A stretch of DNA of 64,000 nt, from the NCBI GenBank assembly GCA_004009845.1, contig RMBW01000044.1, positions 177,662 through 241,661 on the forward strand, written 5' to 3'. A program made the position numbers and the translations under genes. This document shows positions 58,207 through 64,000 of the stretch, piece by piece; position 1 is the first letter of the stretch; each line of letters begins with the position of its first letter. The notes below the pieces were generated by a model. It saw nothing but the letters and a program-made list of their open reading frames with translations, had not been told where the DNA came from and searched no databases. Source of the stretch: Davidsoniella eucalypti. Lineage: Eukaryota; Ascomycota; Sordariomycetes; Microascales; Ceratocystidaceae.

Positions 58207-60140
58207 GTGAAGGATGGAACTGTCGAGCTCCAGGGGGGCGCGAACTCGAATGAATGTTGATCACTTTGCAAAATACAGAGCGTAGTATTGTCATTGAGAC
58301 ACGAGATAGTGCAGCCACACAGATACACATATCATCATACAACCATGAGCATCTTTGGAGTGGAACATACCTCTCACAATATTCAAGCTACGTATACGTG
58401 ACATCCAGTGTGTACTAAATCTCAGCATCTATGGTGTAGCAAAAGTCTCTTCGCCAGCTAGAGCAGAACAAGAGCAGCTATGACAAAAGGACCGGTAAAT
58501 AAGCTGTAGCGATTCCAAATATCTACTGCATGGTGTTTCCAAGCCAGCTATCTCCCCCCATACCAGCGTACCCAGTTTGTTTCAATGTCTTGTTGGTTGC
58601 TCAGCTATCATGGTCGGGGACCAGAGTTCGAGATGCTTTGTCTTTTTTGTTTGTTCTTTTTTTCGTTCTTATCTAAGTTTCTTTTTTCATTACGTACGAG
58701 ATATGATTTACTTTGTTCTTGGGACATTTTTCAAACTAGGTTTGTTTTGTATCTATCTGACCATCCTATTTGGAATCTCTTGAGATGATGGATGATTGTG
58801 ATGGATTGGTCATCACATACCCTCCACAATATGCAGAGAACGCATTATCTCGTTGTCTTTTCAATCAATCTTGTCTCTCTGTCCCCCGCCTCGTTCTTTC
58901 TATCTCCGCATCTGCATTCTCGGTGTCTTGTAGCGAGCGAGTTAGAAGCCGGAGAATGGAGAGTGAGACGCAGACTGTTGTCATAGTCTGCTAGTCTCCT
59001 CACCATCGTACGCATCTGCGTTGTCCGTGCAGCGGCTGGTCTGCATGCAGTAACGAAAAAATGTATGGTGTCCAGTCTTCAGCAGCTTTAGTCAGAGAAG
59101 ATATATATCTATCAGTCGAAGGGGTGATGAAAGACGAGAATAACACGGGAAGGGATGAGGGTGTCTAGATCGCCTCACGCTAACTATCAAACACATTGTT
59201 TTGGTCTACCAATGATAATATGTTGATAGTGGGAGCCTGCTATAAGTCTCATAGCAAAGTATATCGAAATACGCAAATGCGAGAGGAAGTAAGACAGCAG
59301 CTAACGTGCAGATATTATACAGAGGAATACCACTTTTGTGTTTCAAGGCTGTGCCTTTGAACCGAGAGAGCTATCGTGCATATCAACGAGTCATGAGTCA
59401 TACAATGTGTACACCATTGATACAGATATGCAATCGGTGGTTTGGGTAGGCAGAAAAGTCTGTTGCGAGGCCTCACGATTTGGTTCGGCCGAGGACAAGA
59501 AATGGGAGGGGGGAAGCAAACACATCGACAACGTATATCATCTTTGCATATGTCTTTTCTGGGACATCCTTCGCCCATCTCACCGCAAAATCGAGGCCCG
59601 CAGTCGAGGATCTAGGCGCCATAGCTGTATTGTCTTCGATTAGTCGGTGTCAAGTAGCGAGTGAGGAGCCCACACACACACACATATATGTGTATATGCA
59701 CAGGTATATGTGTGTACATGTATGCTTACTAGGACCGGTTCAAGGAGATCCAAGTCACTGATTACGATGGCTGCGAATCACAATACAGATATCTAATATG
59801 AATACGCGTTACATGCACGAACAATGGAATCGCCGTCCTGTAGAAAACTAATGCAGTTTGTCAGCCATGGCGAGCGTCATTGTGCAGCAGAAAGCGCAAG
59901 CAGCTGGACAGGCAAGCAAAGAAAAAGCCAAGGCCGAAGCCCGATCAGCTTGTATGGGGACATGCTTGCAGATAGCATCGTAGGCTGATCTGAGTCACTT
60001 GTTGTGTATAGACTCAGCAAGCTGTGTCGACAATAATTATAGCTACTATTAGGCTAGAGTTATCGTGTGTAGGACCTCCAAAAACTGGTGTCTCTGTATG
60101 TATTTTTTCCATCTAAGCTGGGTTTCTAAGGCAGCGTTCT
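58207..60140. other. gene-poor convergent interval
   Basis: About 1.9 kb between two 3' ends. It contains a CA/TG microsatellite (59671-59725) and frames up to about 101 codons without motifs. No gene recognised. Confidence 0.4.
59671..59725. repeat. (CA)n/(TG)n compound microsatellite
   Basis: Seven CA units, then ATATATGTGTATATGCAC and further TG/TA steps, partly self-complementary. Seen directly. Confidence 0.85.
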
Positions 60141-61603
60141 CTAGATCTTGTATAGCTTGGGTGTCACTGAAAAGTACTGGTTGGGATACTTTACCGTCAC
60201 GCCGAGCTGCCGGGCGGCATGCAGCACAAAGGCCGGATCGCTGAGGAACTCACGGGCCACTATGCACAAGTCAGCGCGCGTAGCCAGGCCGAACTCGGCC
60301 TGAACACCAACCTTGGCCGTCTCCTCCTCGGCTTCACCAGCCGCGCCCTGCACAAGGGCCTTGGCCATCTCGCTCTCTCGAATCATGCCAACACCACCGA
60401 CCAGGAGTTCCGAGCTGCCCTTTTCGCGCAAGGCCGCGCGTACCTGGCCGGCCAACTCGACTTGATACAGCTTGTTATCACGCGGGATGCGTTGGGCGGG
60501 ATGGTTGCCGCCCGAGGATAGATCGACGAGGTCGACGCCGAGAGCGGGAAGCTGGGCGGATAGAGCGATGGTGTCGGCCACGGTCCAGCCGACGGCGTTG
60601 TCGGGTAGTTGCACGTCTTCGAGCCATTCGGTGCTGGAGAGACGCACGAAGAGTGGCATGCTGGCGGGGATGACGGCGCGGATGGCGGTGATTGTTTCTT
60701 TGAGTAGTCGTGTCCGGTTCTCGAAGCTGCCGCCGTAGGCATCGGTGCGCTTGTTGGTGACGGGCGACAAGAACTGTGAGAACAGGTAGCCGTGGGCAGC
60801 GTGGATCTCGATGATGTCTATGGTGGGATAAGGGTGTTAGTATCGTGCTGTCGCTCATGTCTGCTCTTGCTGAAGACGGAGAAGGAAGAAACTTACCGAA
60901 CCCGGCCTTGACGGCACGGACGGCCGCTGCTGCCCAGTCCTGCACCAGCTGCTTGATGTCGGCCTCGGTAGCTTCCCGCGGCATAGGGTAGCCTTCGTTC
61001 CACGGAATCGCTGACGCCGACAGCACGTCATCCGGCCATCCGCTCTCCTCCTTACCAGACACGGCCTTTTGCTTTAGCTTTATCCACGGCGGCTGCGTAC
61101 TAGCCTTGCGGCCGGCGTGGGCCAGCTGGATAGCCGACGCGGAGCTCTGGCTGCGGATAAAGTCGGTGATCTTCTTGAGTGGCGCAATCTGTGAGTCTTT
61201 CCATAGACCTACGCACTCGGACGTGATGCGACCGCGGGCTTGGACACTGGAGGCTTCTATTATCACGAGACCTGCGCCGTGAAGGGCGAACTGGCCTGCG
61301 TGTACCAGGTGGAAGTCTGTGGCGTGGCCATCCCCGGCACCTAGATAAGGTTGAAAAAAAAAAAACGTTTTGTTAGGACAGAAATAGGCATGTATGAAGT
61401 TGCTAGTACTACTCACTGTAGGTACACATAGGGCTCACGGCGAAACGGTTGTGCAGGGTAACATCCCGGATCTTCAGCGGCTTGAACAGGGTCGGGACGC
61501 TCTCCTCCGGGTCCGTAGATGTTCCGGCCGGGGGGGTTTGCGCCGGCGTATAGTAAGGCACGTTCTGCGCCTCGACGTTGATGGTCTTGTGAAACACAGT
61601 CAT
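60141..61603 (-). CDS. Old yellow enzyme-type NADH:flavin oxidoreductase, class III (YqjM-like)
   Basis: Exons 61603-61417, 61340-60897 and 60817-60141; 435 residues. Introns are GTGAGT...TCTAG and GTAAGT...CATAG. TIM-barrel motifs in order: LFKPLKIRDVTLHNRFAVSP, then MCTYS (the Cys typical of class III enzymes), GAGLVIIEASSVQARGRIT, SAIQLAHAGRKAS, DIIEIHAAHGYLFSQFLSP (active-site His pair) and YGGSFENRTRLLKETI. LLVGGVGMI is the phosphate-binding part and CIVAREFLSDP lies near the end. It should bind FMN and reduce activated C=C bonds with NAD(P)H. The physiological substrate is unknown. The N-terminus (MTVFHKTINVEAQNVPYYTP) has the form seen in fungal members. It stands alone, with no biosynthetic cluster around it. 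Confidence 0.92.
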
Positions 61604-64000
61604 GTTGGGCTAGCTGGCTGGCAGCAAGATAAGACACGAAGACAAGTGAGCTCAAGAATGAAGAGAGATTATTCGGACGGTTTTTGTCTGTATTCAGTCA
61701 AAGAGATGTAGAAGCTTGCGAGCAAAATTATGTCGTCTGCGGTTGTCATGTCCACACATTAGTAGCCCGTGTTATTGGTGCTGCTCCCATTCTTTATATA
61801 TAGATCCTATATTGGGGAGAATATGCTCAATTTTTCCATTTCAGTTTATCAGCATGATAGCGATTTAGGAAATTGCGCTGGTTATTAGCAAGCCATCCAG
61901 CCATAAGTCTCTGTACGCCACGCAGGGACGATATATCTGTACAGTGTGCTGTGTATGTGTACATTTAGTCCCTTGGCCAGTCCTGATCTTTGTCCTATAA
62001 TATTCGATGGTATTTTTGTTCTTTGTGTGTCCGTTTCTCTGGCTTTTGTCAGCTATCCGATTTATAAGCAGAGGAAGAAGCCAATTCCCACGAACACTTT
62101 CTTCTCATGCAAATATCGCACACATATCCGGTCTTTCGCCTTTTTTTCTTACAAAGATGGTGTGCGGGGAAGAAAAGCAGAGGCACTGGATCATATTAAT
62201 CGTTTATAGCAAAATATCCCAAAGGGGATAGCAAAGTCTAAAATGCTAGGCAAGTTATCCCGGAAACTCGGAGTTCTAAATCGGGATGGGGCTTAAAATC
62301 GTCGTCGATATTCTTCTGTTGACTTCTTTATAGGAAGCTATGGCACAAAAGACAAAAGATCCTATTGTTAGAAGTACATGGAATAGTCGTGCCACTAGAT
62401 GTACACATCGGCTCTAGATATCAAGTTCCACATCAAACTTGGCTAGACCCCATAAGTGCCAGATGCTGGTGGGTCACGTGCTGAGATATGAGCACGATAA
62501 ACCCTAGCCCACGCCAAGACCAAGCCTACGCACGCCAACCAAGTGTCAAAACACTGCAGTTTGAGAGGTTTTCATAAGCCTAGAATCAGAGATAAAGAGT
62601 CCCTATTTTAATTCACACGACAGGGAAGAAAAAAAACCGGACATGAAAAAAGCAAAGCGTTCAAACAAGGCTATGCCAATAGAGCAAATAATATATCTCT
62701 CTATCTGACTCTCTTTTTCTTGCCTGTTGTCCATTTCGGGGTGATGCAGCTTAGCACGGAACACAAGAGAGAAAAGGGAAGTCGGATTGAGGTATATAAG
62801 TAAGAACAGACTAAGCACGGTGTTGGTCTCTTTATCATTGCTATCATCTTCATCTTCTCTCAGGGCAACTCTGCCCGTAGGTGTTACAGTGCATGAACGA
62901 GTTGGGAAGAAACTAGCCGGCCGATTCGTTACGTGGTACTTGAGAGAATTTATGGGGAACAGATAGCCAGTTATCAATAGACGTAACGCTACGTGAAAAT
63001 TTCCGAACATGCTAGTACAGAAAAGTAAAAAGATTGATAGTTGTGTAAAGAAGGGGATCGCCGGCCTGATGGTTAGTGATGCGAGGTACATCATACAGGA
63101 GAACTGGACCAACTCCCCGAGATCATAAGGTGCTGTCTATCTAGCACGTGCTCCAGGAAGATCTGGAACAATACGGTATTTTGCATATAGACTAGCTAGC
63201 TGTTATATAGTGAGTATCTTATCTGTATGTCGATATGTGGGCGGTTTGTTGGGCCAACTCCACCGTTTAAGGCTTTTTAGTTACGTAGTAATGTGTATCG
63301 GTGTTCATAATACAAGGATCGGAGACTTTGAGGCAGGTTCCCGATGAGGTGGTTTTTCCCGGAAAGGATTAGAAGTTGAAATGCGCAGGAATAGCATATA
63401 ACGAAACCATAACAGATGTTCTGTATCTCAGTGGCTTGAGATTGTCCTTCACCTTACATTCTGTACTAGTATTCACCTTAATAAAATTGATAGCAGCCAC
63501 TAGTCAACAGTCAGGCCGTCATATATCATATATAGCAAGCCTTTGTTCCACGTTTTCTTTCGAGGTTACCATGTGCATGGATGTATCGTTTGGAAAAAAG
63601 AAAAGAAAAAAAAGGCTTTCCTGGCATGGAGGTAACAGGGCAAGTTAGAGAAATCGACGTTGTAAGAGAATTCCTATTAGTTTGAACAAAACGAAGCCCA
63701 TAACCTGTTCGTGCCATTTCCGAAGCGTACCATATATACAAGACACTTGGTTCCAAATCTTCTATTCTTCACTTCTTCTTCTTCTTCTTCTCTCGTCTAT
63801 CTGTGCCCTCTTTTGTTCTTTTTTTTTTCAGTGACAACAGGCCAACTCTAACACAAGTTGCATACATAGCATAAAAATCGAATGTACGCAGGATCCTACT
63901 AATATCGAAATTAAGGCACTCGCTCCTTATGACTAAAAAGAAGGGTTCCAGCCTTTGCGGGTCACTTAGCAAAGGCGCCACAACTTGAGACGAGGACGAG
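61604..64000. other. gene-poor right end
   Basis: About 2.4 kb. The longest frame (62603-63112, minus, 169 codons) has irregular composition and no motif. A CTT repeat sits near 63772-63791. The first few hundred bases presumably hold the promoter of the oxidoreductase gene (TATATATAGATCC near 61795). No gene recognised. Confidence 0.4.

Noticed and set aside
62603..63112. 169-codon minus-strand frame near the right end
   Set aside because: No family resemblance; hydrophobic and Thr/Ser-rich patches look like AT-rich non-coding sequence.
1..64000. CRISPR arrays, rRNA or tRNA genes
   Set aside because: No regularly spaced repeats; no tRNA T-loop/acceptor pairing or 5S-like stretch found by eye. 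A tRNA with a long intron could escape me.

Overview
The window is nuclear DNA of a filamentous ascomycete (Pezizomycotina). Genes carry short GT-AG introns with CTAAC/CTGAC-type branch sites, and the products are typical fungal housekeeping proteins: Rpb4, Rpn10, Rpn13, Trs23, Puf6, eEF1B, Tma22, a TRP/Flc-like membrane protein and a fungal 7-TM receptor-like protein. Intergenic DNA is AT-rich with many homopolymer runs. I cannot name the species.

Left part (1-8.3 kb): the 3' end of a TRP-like/Flc membrane protein gene, PPE1 (protein phosphatase methylesterase), a membrane-anchored GH5-type glycosidase and a Frizzled-like 7-TM protein. From 8.3 to 18.2 kb I see no supportable gene, only a 9-bp minisatellite and short repeats. 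From 18.1 to 25.8 kb lies a tandem segmental duplication with four intact-looking copies of an unnamed two-exon gene on the minus strand. It is interrupted by the decayed ORF1 of a LINE-type retrotransposon. From 25.8 to 29.5 kb is again gene-poor.

Right part (29.5-61.6 kb) is a gene-dense housekeeping block: a secreted/membrane hypothetical protein; EFB1, whose intron holds a box C/D snoRNA matching U18/snR18; RPN13 (PRU and DEUBAD parts joined by a 289-nt intron); a CUS2/Tat-SF1-like splicing factor; a luciferase-domain protein; PUF6; RPB4; TRS23, whose start codon is split by an intron; RPN10; a borealin-like chromosomal passenger protein; TMA22 with a 20-nt micro-exon; a pyroglutamyl-peptidase-like protein that has lost two catalytic residues; two small proteins; and a class III old yellow enzyme-type oxidoreductase. 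The last 2.4 kb is non-coding as far as I can see.

There are no operons. Divergent pairs (EFB1/RPN13, RPB4/TRS23, RPN10/borealin) share 0.5-0.8 kb promoter intervals, and PUF6/RPB4, TRS23/RPN10 and CUS2-like/luciferase-domain genes converge. Two proteasomal ubiquitin receptors (Rpn13, Rpn10) lie within 13 kb, and several neighbours serve translation or ribosome assembly (eEF1B, U18, Puf6, Tma22). All exon joins were read by eye from splice motifs and protein-family continuity; no alignment was run.
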